From assembly GCA_021738625.1 (NCBI GenBank), contig JAIPBS010000019.1, forward strand, positions 1 to 64,000: a stretch of 64,000 nt of DNA. The letters run 5' to 3'. The translations under genes and the position numbers were made by a program. Each line of letters opens with the position of its first letter. Position 1 is the first letter of the stretch. Positions 16,811-26,059 of the stretch are shown in pieces. This stretch comes from Bacteroidales bacterium. GTDB lineage: Bacteria; Bacteroidota; Bacteroidia; Bacteroidales; JAIOZK01. The notes beneath the pieces are model-generated. The model worked only from the letters and a program-made list of their open reading frames with translations, ran no database searches and was not told the DNA's origin.

Positions 16811-17229
16811 TCGATCTCTATTAAAACATCTCCTTCCAATACGTTATCACCGGGGTTGACTTTAAGCGTTTTCACCTTTCCGCTTTTTTCAGCCATAATG
16901 TTGTTTTCCATTTTCATGGCTTCATAAACCAGCAGCCTGTCTCCCTTCTTCACCTCATCACCTGTTTTTACAAGCACCTGTAAAACCGTACCCGGCAATG
17001 GCGCTTTGATCTGGCTCATGCCTTCTTCCTGCTTCTTTATTTTGTGAGCGTCTTTTGGAGGTTTGAAATCTTTTCTGACAAGCACGGGGGTTTTGCTTTC
17101 TTTCACTTCCTGATGAATTTCCACTTCATATGGCGTTCCGTTTACTTCGATTTCTGCCAGGTTGTTTTCGAAGCTCTGGATCTCCACTTCATAAACATGC
17201 CCCTTGATGGTAAACTTGAAATTTTTCAT
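16807..17229 (-). CDS. biotin carrier subunit of methylmalonyl-CoA decarboxylase
   Basis: This 140-residue protein has an N-terminal FKFTIKGHVYEVEI region, a central charged/Pro linker, and a C-terminal biotinyl domain with the biotinylation motif EAMKMEN. It carries CO2 as carboxybiotin between the carboxyltransferase (17606-19165) and the membrane decarboxylase (15446-16810). It is 8 nt after the OadG-type gene and overlaps the beta subunit gene by 4 nt. Confidence 0.93.
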   Translation of the reverse strand: MKNFKFTIKGHVYEVEIQSFENNLAEIEVNGTPYEVEIHQEVKESKTPVLVRKDFKPPKDAHKIKKQEEGMSQIKAPLPGTVLQVLVKTGDEVKKGDRLLVYEAMKMENNIMAEKSGKVKTLKVNPGDNVLEGDVLIEIE

Positions 17230-17237
17230 GTTGATCC

Positions 17238-17588
17238 TTAATAATTCCTTAAACCGTATATTTTTGAACTCCAGGGTGAATATCTTTTGGATACTCTTTT
17301 GATGGTAATGATATTACTTTCTTCATCGTGCAGCTCGTGATACATATAGATTGCCATACTGATTGCTGCTGCAACATCTCCAGGCACTTCCAGATGTTTT
17401 TCCTTTTCATCGAAGGCTTTGCCCTCCCTACGGAGTTTTTTCCGGATGTTGTAATTGATGAGTTTGGAAAAATTATTGAATACGAAAAACAATACCACCA
17501 GGGCCGAAAACACAATAACGTATCCAACCACTGCGATCACGATGCCGTCGTTTAAAGTTGTATTCAAAGCCAGGATTGTATGATTCAT
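17238..17588 (-). CDS. OadG family small membrane subunit of sodium-pumping decarboxylase
   Basis: This 116-residue protein has one transmembrane segment near residues 14-38 (IVIAVVGYVIVFSALVVLFF), a basic cytoplasmic stretch, and a C-terminal VAAAISMAIYMYHELHDEES helix as in OadG/MmdD proteins. These subunits hold the carboxyltransferase on the membrane complex. It lies 17 nt after the carboxyltransferase gene and 8 nt before the biotin carrier gene. Confidence 0.88.
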   Translation of the reverse strand: MNHTILALNTTLNDGIVIAVVGYVIVFSALVVLFFVFNNFSKLINYNIRKKLRREGKAFDEKEKHLEVPGDVAAAISMAIYMYHELHDEESNIITIKRVSKRYSPWSSKIYGLRNY

Positions 17589-17605
17589 GTCTTTTTCTTA
17601 TGTTT

Positions 17606-19165
17606 TTAAAGTGGAATATTCGAATGTTTTTTGGGCGGATTCGTATCCTTTTTGGTGGCCAGGGTTTGGAATGCTCTGATCACCCTGAAACGGGTGTTGC
17701 GTGGTTCAATCACATCGTCAATATAACCGAAGCGGGCGGCATTGTATGGATTGGCAAATTTATCCCTGTATTCCTGTTCTTTTTCTTTTATAAATTTTTC
17801 TTTTTCTTTTTCATCTGCTATTTGCGCGATCTCCCTGCCGTAGAGGATCTCAATGGCTCCTGCCGGTCCCATTACAGCGATCTCAGCCATAGGCCAGGCA
17901 TAATTGATATCTCCTCGTAATTGCTTTGAACTCATTACATCATGTGCCCCCCCGTAAGATTTTCGCAGGGTTATGGTAACTTTCGGAACGGTTGCTTCCC
18001 CATAGGCAAACATCAGTTTGGCCCCGTGGATGATAATACCGCCATACTCCTGTGAGCTTCCGGGTAAAAATCCGGGCACATCAACCAAAGTGAGAATGGG
18101 AATGTTGAAAGCGTCGCAGAAACGCACGAAGCGCGCAGCTTTTCGGGAAGAATTGATATCGAGTACACCGGCCAGGTAATTCGGCTGGTTGGCCACAATG
18201 CCCACCGACATGCCGTCGAATCGGGCAAAACCGGTAATGATATTGGGCGCATAATTTCTTTGGACTTCAAGAAATTCCCCGTAATCCACTATGGCGTGGA
18301 TGATGTCTTTTACATTGTAAGGTTTGTTTGGCTCCTCGGGAATGATCTCGTTCAGGTAATCCTCCAGCCTGTCGATGGGATCGTCGCATTTAGCAACCAT
18401 GGGTTCTTCCAGGTTGTTTTGAGGCAGAAAAGAGATCAATTTGCGGATCAGCAGCAAACCTTCGTTTTCATCTTCTGAAATGAAATGAGCCACGCCCGAT
18501 TTCTTGCCATGAATGCTGGCTCCACCCAGGTCTTCTGTAGTGATATCTTCACCCGTTACTGTTTTGGTAACTTTCGGGCCGGTTACGAACATATAGCTAG
18601 TTTTGTCGCTCATGATAATGAAATCGGTGAGCGCGGGCGAATAAACCGCGCCACCGGCACATGGCCCGAAAATGGCAGATATTTGAGGAATGACCCCGGA
18701 AGCCATGATGTTGCGCTGAAAAATTTCGGCATAACCAGCCAGACTTTTCACGCCTTCCTGTATCCGGGCTCCACCGCTGTCGTTGATGCCGATAACCGGG
18801 GCGCCCATCTTCATGGCCTGATCCATGATCTTGCAGATCTTCAGGGCGTGGGTTTCGGAGAGTGAGCCCCCGAAAACCGTGAAGTCCTGGGCATATACAT
18901 AAACTACACGACCATCGATGGTGCCATGGCCTGTGATAACTCCATCCGATAAATATTGTTTTTTCTCCAGCCCGAAATCGGTTGAGCGGTGTTTCACAAA
19001 CATATCATATTCCTCGAAGCTACCTTCGTCCAGCAGGATGCTGATGCGTTCACGCGCAGTCAGCTTGCTCTTGCCATGTTGCGAATCGATCCGCTTTAAG
19101 CCGCCCCCAAGCTTGGCTTCTTCACGTTTGCTCAGAAGCTCCTGAATTTTATCAACAAATCCCAT
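17606..19165 (-). CDS. mmdA: methylmalonyl-CoA decarboxylase alpha (carboxyltransferase) subunit
   Basis: This 519-residue protein has both crotonase-like halves of acyl-CoA carboxyltransferases: [48 protein letters not shown] in the first half, and [37 protein letters not shown] in the second. It moves the carboxyl group of methylmalonyl-CoA to biotin and yields propionyl-CoA. The same family includes propionyl-CoA carboxylase beta, but the adjoining OadB and OadG genes point to the decarboxylating, sodium-pumping complex. It lies 6 nt after the epimerase gene. Confidence 0.9.
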   Translation of the reverse strand: MGFVDKIQELLSKREEAKLGGGLKRIDSQHGKSKLTARERISILLDEGSFEEYDMFVKHRSTDFGLEKKQYLSDGVITGHGTIDGRVVYVYAQDFTVFGGSLSETHALKICKIMDQAMKMGAPVIGINDSGGARIQEGVKSLAGYAEIFQRNIMASGVIPQISAIFGPCAGGAVYSPALTDFIIMSDKTSYMFVTGPKVTKTVTGEDITTEDLGGASIHGKKSGVAHFISEDENEGLLLIRKLISFLPQNNLEEPMVAKCDDPIDRLEDYLNEIIPEEPNKPYNVKDIIHAIVDYGEFLEVQRNYAPNIITGFARFDGMSVGIVANQPNYLAGVLDINSSRKAARFVRFCDAFNIPILTLVDVPGFLPGSSQEYGGIIIHGAKLMFAYGEATVPKVTITLRKSYGGAHDVMSSKQLRGDINYAWPMAEIAVMGPAGAIEILYGREIAQIADEKEKEKFIKEKEQEYRDKFANPYNAARFGYIDDVIEPRNTRFRVIRAFQTLATKKDTNPPKKHSNIPL

Positions 19166-19171
19166 TGTGTA

Positions 19172-19585
19172 TTATTCGTTTTCTTTGTTTTCGCATAATT
19201 CAGTAAGCACGCCAAAGGTGGATTTGGGATGCAGAAAAGCAATGTCGAGTCCTTCGGCTCCCTTGCGGGGGCTTTTATCAATTAGCCTTATTCCTTTCTC
19301 ATCCAGCTCTGCCAGCTTTTCTTCCAGGCCCCTTACAGCAAAAGCCATATGGTGCATGCCTTCACCTTTTTTCTCGATAAACTTACCTATTGGTCCTTCC
19401 GGGTCAGTCGACTCCAGCAATTCGATCTTGGTGTCCCCTACTTTGAAAAATGCTGTTTTAACTTTTTGGTCTTTAACTTCCTCAACGGCATAGCATTTAA
19501 GTCCTAAAACATCTTCATAATAACGTATGCTCTCATCAAGCTTCTTAACTGCAATGCCAATGTGTTCTATATGAGTTGGTTTCAT
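19172..19585 (-). CDS. mce: methylmalonyl-CoA epimerase
   Basis: This 137-residue glyoxalase-fold protein starts MKPTHIEHIGIAVKKLD, with metal-binding His in HIEHIG, Glu in KIELLE, His in GMHHMAF and the C-terminal FLHPKST. It interconverts (S)- and (R)-methylmalonyl-CoA and so feeds the decarboxylase encoded next. The ATG at 19585 is chosen over a frame reaching 19645 because the family begins at this point. It is the first gene of the five-gene operon that ends at 15446. Confidence 0.93.
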   Translation of the reverse strand: MKPTHIEHIGIAVKKLDESIRYYEDVLGLKCYAVEEVKDQKVKTAFFKVGDTKIELLESTDPEGPIGKFIEKKGEGMHHMAFAVRGLEEKLAELDEKGIRLIDKSPRKGAEGLDIAFLHPKSTFGVLTELCENKENE

Positions 19586-19752
19586 GATATAAAATTTGTT
19601 GTTAAATTTTTCACAAAAGTAATCCATTTTTTGCAAATCTTGCACATTTCTTTGTTAATAAATAATTGAATTTTACAGGAATGTTGTATCAATCTCATTT
19701 ATCTTAGTCAGTTGATCATACAAAGTCCTTTGATAAATCAGATTGTATCGGA

Positions 19753-21267
19753 ATGAAAAAATATTTGGCCCTTTTATTGATTTTGTTTGCCTGGCAATAT
19801 TCTTATAACCAACCATTTAATTATATAGATGCCGGATTCGTTGAGGTAATGCAGGGAGCCGCATCCTGGGTGGATTATAGCAGCGACGGATACCCTGATG
19901 CTTTTATCACGGGAATTAAATACAGCGGCGAAAAACAATTGCTCTTTGCCCAACTGGAAAGGAACCGGAAAAACGACAGTTTCTCGAATGTGGTTACAGG
20001 CCTACCGGGAATTTACCTTAGCGCACTCGACTGGGGTGATTACGATAAAGATGGTGATCCCGACCTGATCCTTTGCGGGGAAACTAAAAACGGCAAGCTG
20101 ATAACAGCCCTTTTCAGGAACAACAGAACTTCCTTCACCAAAATGAGCGTTTCTTTCGAGCCTGTTAGAAATGGCTCGGTTCAATGGGGGGATTTCGACG
20201 GCGATGGGGATCTCGATATTCTGCTCTCAGGTGAGGGAGAAGATGATATTCTTGTAACAAAGATTTACCTGAACAATGGAAGCAATCATTTTGTCGAATC
20301 AGGTTTGGCAATTACACCGGTTTTCAGAGGAGCTGTTCGCTGGGCTGATATGGATGATGACGCTGACCTGGATATCCTGGTGACAGGTGAAAGTTATAAC
20401 AATCGTTTGATCGGAAAAATATACCGGAATGAAGACGGGGAATTATATGAGACTTCCAGCAATATTGTTCCTGTGAGGTTCAGTTCGGCTGCATGGGGCG
20501 ATCTGAACAACGATGGACATCCCGATCTAATCGCAACCGGCGAAGCCCATGCCGGACGAATATTGACCACCGTATATAAGAACGATGGCCGTGGTAAGTT
20601 CACGGAAACGGATATTTACCTGACCGGTGCCAGAACCGGCAATATTGATTTGGGGGATTATGATATGGATGGTGACCTGGATATTTTAATTACAGGTGAT
20701 ACCTACGACCGGTCTGTTACAAGGGTTTACCGCAACGAAGGAGGTTTTGTTTTTTCAGATATGCAGGTGGGGCTACCCGGTGTGAGCATGGGTGGAGGTT
20801 ACTGGGGCGATTATGATCAGGATGGAGATCTGGATATCCTGCTTACCGGATTGGACAATTGCTACGATTTCACCGGAAAACTATACAGAAACGATGGTGT
20901 TTACAAAAAGAAGGAAAAGAAAAAAGCCGAACCCGAAAGCAATATCTTCACCACCCGGCCCATGAGTATCGAAAGGAAATCCTATTATTACTTTGTTTAT
21001 GCTTCCTGTTTCTGCGATCCATTTGGGGAAGGAGAGAAAGCCTTCCATGCTTTTGTAGGAAACATCCATTACGCTCCCGAAAAATATGCCCTGATGGAAC
21101 GTTTCAATTCCATCATTATGAAAAATCTGGTGAACTGGGACAAAGTGGATGCAGGCCACCGGGTTTCAGTAGGTTACCTGACTGAAAAGGAAGCCGGGGC
21201 AGGCCGACAAACCGTCATCAGGGAATATCAAGATCAGGGATTTACGGTGCATTATGTGAACTGGTAA
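19753..21267 (+). CDS. exported seven-repeat FG-GAP/VCBS propeller protein with unknown C-terminal domain
   Basis: This 504-residue protein has a signal peptide (1-20), then seven repeats with a calcium-loop pattern such as WGDYDKDGDPDLIL and WGDFDGDGDLDILLSGE, enough for a seven-bladed FG-GAP/VCBS propeller (about 35-380). After a Lys-rich linker, the last 95 residues (from about YYYFVYASCF) form a separate domain that ends VSVGYLTEKEAG ... QGFTVHYVNW. That ending loosely resembles the second half of a SPOR domain, but this is not secure. Probably periplasmic or surface located. It converges on the helicase gene with a gap of only 2 nt. Confidence 0.75.
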   Translation: MKKYLALLLILFAWQYSYNQPFNYIDAGFVEVMQGAASWVDYSSDGYPDAFITGIKYSGEKQLLFAQLERNRKNDSFSNVVTGLPGIYLSALDWGDYDKDGDPDLILCGETKNGKLITALFRNNRTSFTKMSVSFEPVRNGSVQWGDFDGDGDLDILLSGEGEDDILVTKIYLNNGSNHFVESGLAITPVFRGAVRWADMDDDADLDILVTGESYNNRLIGKIYRNEDGELYETSSNIVPVRFSSAAWGDLNNDGHPDLIATGEAHAGRILTTVYKNDGRGKFTETDIYLTGARTGNIDLGDYDMDGDLDILITGDTYDRSVTRVYRNEGGFVFSDMQVGLPGVSMGGGYWGDYDQDGDLDILLTGLDNCYDFTGKLYRNDGVYKKKEKKKAEPESNIFTTRPMSIERKSYYYFVYASCFCDPFGEGEKAFHAFVGNIHYAPEKYALMERFNSIIMKNLVNWDKVDAGHRVSVGYLTEKEAGAGRQTVIREYQDQGFTVHYVNW

Positions 21268-21269
21268 TT

Positions 21270-23762
21270 TCACTGGCTTTTTTGTTTTTGCCTTTTTATC
21301 GCGGGCTTTTCCATTTTACCATCTTTAACCAAATGTGCAAAAACCAATTTTAATTCACCATAGCTTGCTTCGTTTCCAAGAGAACTTTTAGCTTCACCCA
21401 GTAAAGGATTTTTGCTTTTCAGGAAATAATCGGATATGCTTTTGATCTTTTCGGGAGAAACAAGTTTGTGTATATCGATTTCGCCTTTTTCAACATATGT
21501 GGCCAGGTGGCTTTCTATCGTGCTATCCTTCAGGTTTCTTTCGGCTGCGATCTCTGCAATGTTTTTCCCCTCTTTCCAAAGTTTATAGCTTTCAAGCCGT
21601 GTATCTTTTTTGGGTTTTTTTGGCTTGATAACCGGATCCTCTGGTGGCAGAACATCCATATCGTGATCGCGGCGGTATTCTATAAGCAATTCAAGCAGCT
21701 CATCGCCAAAGGTTTCCAGTTTTTTCTTGCCGAATCCTTTCACTTCCATCAGGGCTTTTTTGTTGGAAGGAATTTTTACGCACAATCCGCGAATGGCTTT
21801 CAGCGGCAATACCATGAAAACCTCCCAGCCCAGCTCCTTTGCTTTGGCGTTGCGCCAGCCTTTTAGCATGTTGTACAATTCAGTATCGGTTCCCTCGGCC
21901 GGTCCGTAATCAGTCATTTTCTTCTTCTGTTTCAAACCGATGTCATCTATGGAAGCTTTGGCCCGGCTATGCAAATAATCCTTCAACATAAAGCCTTCTT
22001 TACAGGCCTGCAGACATTTTTGTTTGTAGAGGGTTTCTTTATGCAGATTTTCAAGAACTTCGGAAATGCTTTTCTTGATCGTCTTATTGTCTGTTTCAAT
22101 TTCCGTGTTGGCCAGCACACTGGTGATATTTTCCTGAAGTTTAAGATCAAAATATTCAACGGCCTTGGCGAGCCTTTGCTGAAGATTGGGGTTTTTTTCA
22201 GCATCTTTTTCTGATTTCATCAGAGCACCGATCTCATTTTTGAATTTCTCACTCACTTCGGCCACCTCTTTTTTGAAATTGCGTGCAACATTGTGGTATT
22301 TTTCACGTAGGCTAACCGGCAAATTAAAGGCATTTCTGCTGATCAGGTTGTTGATGTGATATAGTTGCCTGATCAAAGCCTGAAAATCAAAAAGGTCGTT
22401 GAGCAATTGCTTTTGGTAAATCAGTTTGGACTCTTCGAGCTGTTTCTGGCCGGGCTGGTTGTTTTCCACAAATTGTGTGAAGGATTGTATGCCACTATGA
22501 CTTTTGAGACCGCTGTGGCCGATCCTGGAGCTCAATACAAGGCCTTCCAGTGATCTGCATCTGCTCAGGGCTACATACACCTGTCCGTGGGCAAATGCGG
22601 CCTGCGCATCGATAATGGCTTTGTCGAATGTGAGTCCCTGGCTTTTATGGATGGTAATAGCCCAGGCCAGTTTCAAAGGGATCTGCACGAAACTTCCCTC
22701 AACTTCTTCGGTGATCTCTTTGGTTTGCCGGTCGAGGCTAAATTTCACGTTCTGCCATTCAAGCGGCTCAACGGTGATGGGGTATTTTTCACCGGGACAA
22801 TGCACAATCACATGTTCATCCTCAAATCCTGTTATTTTCCCGATTTTACCGTTGAAAAATTGTTTTGACGGAGAAGGATCATTTTTAACAAACATCACCT
22901 GGGCGCCTTCTTTAACTATTAATTCTTCATCGGTGGGATAATTGTATTCGGGAAAGTTGCCTCTGATCTCCGCCATGAATTTGTGTTTTTCCCCTTTTAG
23001 CCTGTTCAGCCTTGATTCGTTGATGTTCCTGGCTTTTGCGTTGTGGGTGGTCAGGGTGATGTAACCTTTCTCATCAGTCTCAAACCCGGGTTGGTATCTT
23101 TGATTCAAGAAATTAATGACCTCCTGATCCATTTTGTTGTCGCGGATTTTGTTCAGCAATTCAATGAATGCCTGGTCGCTCTGCCGGTAAACATGCTTCA
23201 GTTCGATATTTACAAAGCTGGTTTCATTCAGGGCTTTGCTGCTGAAGAAAAAAGCGGTTTTGTAATGATCCTTCAGGATTTGCCATTCATCCTCTTTTAC
23301 AACCGGTGCAAGTTGTTGCAGGTCGCCGATCATCAGCAACTGAACTCCCCCGAAAGGAAGACCCGGGTTTTTGAACCTGCGCAGCCGATTGTCGATGCTG
23401 TCGAGCATATCCGCCCGCACCATGCTGATCTCGTCAATCACCAACAGATCGAGGCTTTTCATGATGTCTCTCTTTTCTTTGCTGAAACGTTTGAACCTTG
23501 AACCGGAATCTTCATGCTCATATCCCGGCACTTGCGGCCCGAACGATAGCTGGAAAAAGGAATGGATGGTCACCCCACCGGCATTGATGGCCGCCACCCC
23601 GGTCGGCGCCACCACCACCATGCGTTTGGGGGATATTTCTTTCAGGTTGTGCAGAAAAGTGGTTTTGCCCGTTCCTGCCTTTCCGGTGAGGAAAATGTTA
23701 TTGTTCGTGTATTGCACGAAATCATGGGCAAGTTGCAATTGTGGATTTTCTGGTGTTTTCAT
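21270..23762 (-). CDS. PIF1-like helicase with HRDC and helix-turn-helix C terminus
   Basis: This 830-residue protein has a superfamily 1 (PIF1/RecD-like) helicase core: Walker A GKAGTGKTT (27-35), APTGVAAINAGGVTIHSFF, Walker B LLVIDEISMVRADM, GDLQQLAPV, and motif VI VYVALSRCRSLEGL. After about residue 450 comes a coiled-coil/helical linker, then an HRDC domain (LKGWRNAKAKELG ... LMEVKGFGKKKLETFG) and a RecQ-like helix-turn-helix (ESYKLWKEGKNIAEIAAERN). The HRDC/HTH tail is usually seen on RecQ. A role in unwinding or remodelling DNA during repair or replication is likely. Cytoplasmic; single gene. Confidence 0.88.
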   Translation of the reverse strand: MKTPENPQLQLAHDFVQYTNNNIFLTGKAGTGKTTFLHNLKEISPKRMVVVAPTGVAAINAGGVTIHSFFQLSFGPQVPGYEHEDSGSRFKRFSKEKRDIMKSLDLLVIDEISMVRADMLDSIDNRLRRFKNPGLPFGGVQLLMIGDLQQLAPVVKEDEWQILKDHYKTAFFFSSKALNETSFVNIELKHVYRQSDQAFIELLNKIRDNKMDQEVINFLNQRYQPGFETDEKGYITLTTHNAKARNINESRLNRLKGEKHKFMAEIRGNFPEYNYPTDEELIVKEGAQVMFVKNDPSPSKQFFNGKIGKITGFEDEHVIVHCPGEKYPITVEPLEWQNVKFSLDRQTKEITEEVEGSFVQIPLKLAWAITIHKSQGLTFDKAIIDAQAAFAHGQVYVALSRCRSLEGLVLSSRIGHSGLKSHSGIQSFTQFVENNQPGQKQLEESKLIYQKQLLNDLFDFQALIRQLYHINNLISRNAFNLPVSLREKYHNVARNFKKEVAEVSEKFKNEIGALMKSEKDAEKNPNLQQRLAKAVEYFDLKLQENITSVLANTEIETDNKTIKKSISEVLENLHKETLYKQKCLQACKEGFMLKDYLHSRAKASIDDIGLKQKKKMTDYGPAEGTDTELYNMLKGWRNAKAKELGWEVFMVLPLKAIRGLCVKIPSNKKALMEVKGFGKKKLETFGDELLELLIEYRRDHDMDVLPPEDPVIKPKKPKKDTRLESYKLWKEGKNIAEIAAERNLKDSTIESHLATYVEKGEIDIHKLVSPEKIKSISDYFLKSKNPLLGEAKSSLGNEASYGELKLVFAHLVKDGKMEKPAIKRQKQKSQ

Positions 23763-23844
23763 ATTAAGGAAAGAAATTATAGAACGATAAAAATATGAAA
23801 AATTTGAATAGCCCGATGAAAATTTTTATAAGAAATAGTAAAGG

Positions 23845-23876
23845 TTTGACAGATAACAGAAAAAGTTTTAATTTTG
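23845..23876 (+). promoter_or_regulatory. promoter of tRNA-Ala
   Basis: -33 TTTG (23845-23848), 20-nt spacer, -7 TAATTTTG (23869-23876) followed by C. The start of transcription would fall about 10 nt before the tRNA 5' end at 23893. Confidence 0.7.
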
Positions 23877-23892
23877 CAAACTCAAACTTAAC

Positions 23893-23966
23893 GGGGAATT
23901 AGCTCAGTTGGCTAGAGCGTTTGACTGGCAGTCAAGAGGTCACCGGTTCGAGCCCGGTATTCTCCA
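23893..23966 (+). tRNA. tRNA-Ala (anticodon GGC)
   Basis: The 74-nt cloverleaf has acceptor GGGGAAT paired with ATTCTCC, D arm AGCTCAGTTGGCTAGAGC, anticodon stem TTTGA/TCAAG around CTGGCAG (anticodon GGC), and T arm CCGGTTCGAGCCCGG. Discriminator A; CCA not encoded. It has its own promoter and terminator, so it is a single-gene unit. Confidence 0.95.
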
Positions 23967-23970
23967 CATC

Positions 23971-24006
23971 AAAGGAAAGGTTTAAAAGTGTCTTTCCTTT
24001 TTTAAT
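23971..24006 (+). terminator. Rho-independent terminator of tRNA-Ala
   Basis: aaaggaaag (23971-23979) pairs with ctttccttt (23992-24000), followed by further T residues. It starts 5 nt after the tRNA. Confidence 0.8.
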
Positions 24007-24033
24007 TTAATGAAATACAATCTGAGATTTTAA

Positions 24034-25062
24034 TTACTCCATCCAAATCCCGACTTCTGTTTTATTGCTGACCTGAGCCCAGGGATAAGGAGATGTACAG
24101 CCGCCAAAGGTATATATTTTTCCCTGGTAAATGCATGAAGAAAGAGCAGAGCGTGCATTGGACATGCTGGTACCACTGATCAAGCTATCCTGCCCAGGGA
24201 AATATACTTCAACAGTAAATCCCCCATCGTTTTGCGGGCTTTGCATACCGCCGATACAAAACACATGCTCATCAGTTGCACAGGAGCTCAGAGCCCAACG
24301 GCCTTTCTTTAGATTACTTTTTATTGTCCATGTATCAGAAGCAATGTCATATTCATCGATATAGGGTAATCCATACCAGGGGCTTGAGTTTGCCCCTCCC
24401 ACAGCATATATTTTTTCATTAGAGGCGCTGGCAGTAAGATAAGCTCTGGGTCTGGGCAGAGGTGAAAGGACAGACCAGCTGTCGTTGCTAGGATCATAAA
24501 CATGGGTGGTTTCGATTATTGTTTCTGTTGGCTCTTCACCGCAACCGCCTATAACATAAATTTTATTGTTGACAACACATGCTGCGAAACCGATCCTGCC
24601 CACTGGCATATTCGATGCGGTATCCCAACTGTTTGTTCCAGGGTCGTAAACAATAGTACTGTTGAGGGCCGGTCCTGCTGTTGATTTACAACCTCCCATC
24701 ACATATATCTTACCATTAACAACACTGGCTGAATGGCCCCACCTGTTTTGGGGCATGGTCTGTCCGTTGGACCAGGTGTCGGTTTGAGGATCATATATTT
24801 CGATGGTACCGGTGACGTTGACGTCATCTGTTGCACCGCCGATAATATAGATGCTGTCGTTGAGTACACAGGCATTTGTTGGTAAAAAACCACGTGATGT
24901 GCTAAAGCCCGATTTCTCTGACCAGCTTATCTCGAATTTTTGTGTTGGAGGGTTATCTCCGGGATCAGTATTATTTTCGGATTCTTCCTTGGAGCAGGAA
25001 TAGCAATTTAAAAGCAAGGGAAGGATCAAAAGCAAATGTGCTAATCTGTTTATCTTGAACAT
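24034..25062 (-). CDS. Kelch-repeat lipoprotein
   Basis: This roughly 342-residue protein has a lipoprotein signal peptide (LLLILPLLLNC, with a second Cys close by) and six Kelch repeats with the hallmark pattern KIYVIGG ... YDP-x(3)-SW. Kelch units form a beta-propeller used in binding or in enzymes such as galactose oxidase or N-acetylneuraminate epimerase; no catalytic signature can be assigned here. The frame runs upstream to 25203, but the ATG at 25062 gives a proper signal peptide. Probably surface or periplasmic. Confidence 0.82.
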   Translation of the reverse strand: MFKINRLAHLLLILPLLLNCYSCSKEESENNTDPGDNPPTQKFEISWSEKSGFSTSRGFLPTNACVLNDSIYIIGGATDDVNVTGTIEIYDPQTDTWSNGQTMPQNRWGHSASVVNGKIYVMGGCKSTAGPALNSTIVYDPGTNSWDTASNMPVGRIGFAACVVNNKIYVIGGCGEEPTETIIETTHVYDPSNDSWSVLSPLPRPRAYLTASASNEKIYAVGGANSSPWYGLPYIDEYDIASDTWTIKSNLKKGRWALSSCATDEHVFCIGGMQSPQNDGGFTVEVYFPGQDSLISGTSMSNARSALSSCIYQGKIYTFGGCTSPYPWAQVSNKTEVGIWME

Positions 25063-25220
25063 ATGATCATAATTTTGTTTCGAAATAATGGTGAATTGGA
25101 AATTACAATAACAAATATACATTGGAAGTCTCATAAAGTCAAGCAATAAGGAATATATGATGTAATAAAAAACATCAAAGAGATAATACAGCTTAGGGTG
25201 CAATTTTTACAGAAAGGTGT

Positions 25221-25991
25221 TTAAATCTTTTGTAATACAAGGCTGTTACCTTTTTCCTTTATTATTTGATATCCTTTGGATGGATGTTTTTCCTTAAACA
25301 ATTGCTTATCTATCTGTTCCTCAAAAAAGATCTCATATAGCTTTTGTTTTCTGTCATCTCTTTCAATTATTGTGTAATACACCTCATAATCATCAAGTCC
25401 TTCAAGTAGGTCTGTCAATCCAGGAGCCTTGTCTATTAAGCCCAGTGGACCTTTCAGCATTTTGATGTCGGCGGGTGAAAGTTTCAAGCTATCTGTAAGA
25501 TAGGTTGCCGGAAGAACAAATTTTTCGGCTTCAGGCTTTTGAAGAATCGCCCCGGCAATTTCAATCATCAATGCTTTTGCTTTGTCAGAGCCGCTTTCAT
25601 TGATGATCTGGATGTAGTAATTGCCATGCAAAATTTGATACTGGTATGGGTTCAGGCAATCGATTGAGGTGAGCAAAGGGCTATCGTTGCATTTGAATAT
25701 TTTGATGCTGTATATTCCAAAAGCGGAAAGCGGGTCGTCCATCTTAAACAGCTCCAGCTTTAGTTGTTCGCCGTTTTTCTGAAACTCCTGCACCCGCAGA
25801 ACATCAAAACCGTATTCAAGATAGATATCCGCCCCTCCGTTCATATAACCCCATAGCGACAGCCCGTCAAAGGTTTCGTTTCTTGTGATTGAGTATGCAG
25901 TTAATTCTTTTTCATTTATTTCAGGAATATCCTGGCCCACAGCATGCAAATTCACCCAAAGCAACAGGGGCAATAAAAAAATCCATTTCAT
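25221..25991 (-). CDS. DUF6599-like exported protein
   Basis: This 256-residue protein has a signal peptide (MKWIFLLPLLLWVNLHAVGQ) and a core with GLSLWGYMNGGADIYLEYGF, FKMDDPLSAFGIYS and PYQYQILHGNYYIQI, features I associate with the DUF6599 family. Function unknown. Alternative in-frame starts lie at 26006 and 26039. It is 68 nt after the DUF362 gene on the same strand, and proteins of this type may work with that neighbour; this is an inference from position only. Confidence 0.6.
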   Translation of the reverse strand: MKWIFLLPLLLWVNLHAVGQDIPEINEKELTAYSITRNETFDGLSLWGYMNGGADIYLEYGFDVLRVQEFQKNGEQLKLELFKMDDPLSAFGIYSIKIFKCNDSPLLTSIDCLNPYQYQILHGNYYIQIINESGSDKAKALMIEIAGAILQKPEAEKFVLPATYLTDSLKLSPADIKMLKGPLGLIDKAPGLTDLLEGLDDYEVYYTIIERDDRKQKLYEIFFEEQIDKQLFKEKHPSKGYQIIKEKGNSLVLQKI

Positions 25992-26059
25992 TTCTTTCAA
26001 TGTCATTTTTTCACACTTTCTCATTTTCCAACTTCTCACTCGCCCTATTAGCCAAAGGC

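Noticed and set aside
22460-22475. Possible DnaA box (ttttccaca)
   Set aside because: Single weak match within the helicase coding sequence, with no cluster that would indicate an origin.
24889-24903. Another CACGTG core (ccacgtgatgtg) as a third parS
   Set aside because: Flanking bases do not match the parS arms (TGTTn/nAACA), unlike the two sites at mnmG.
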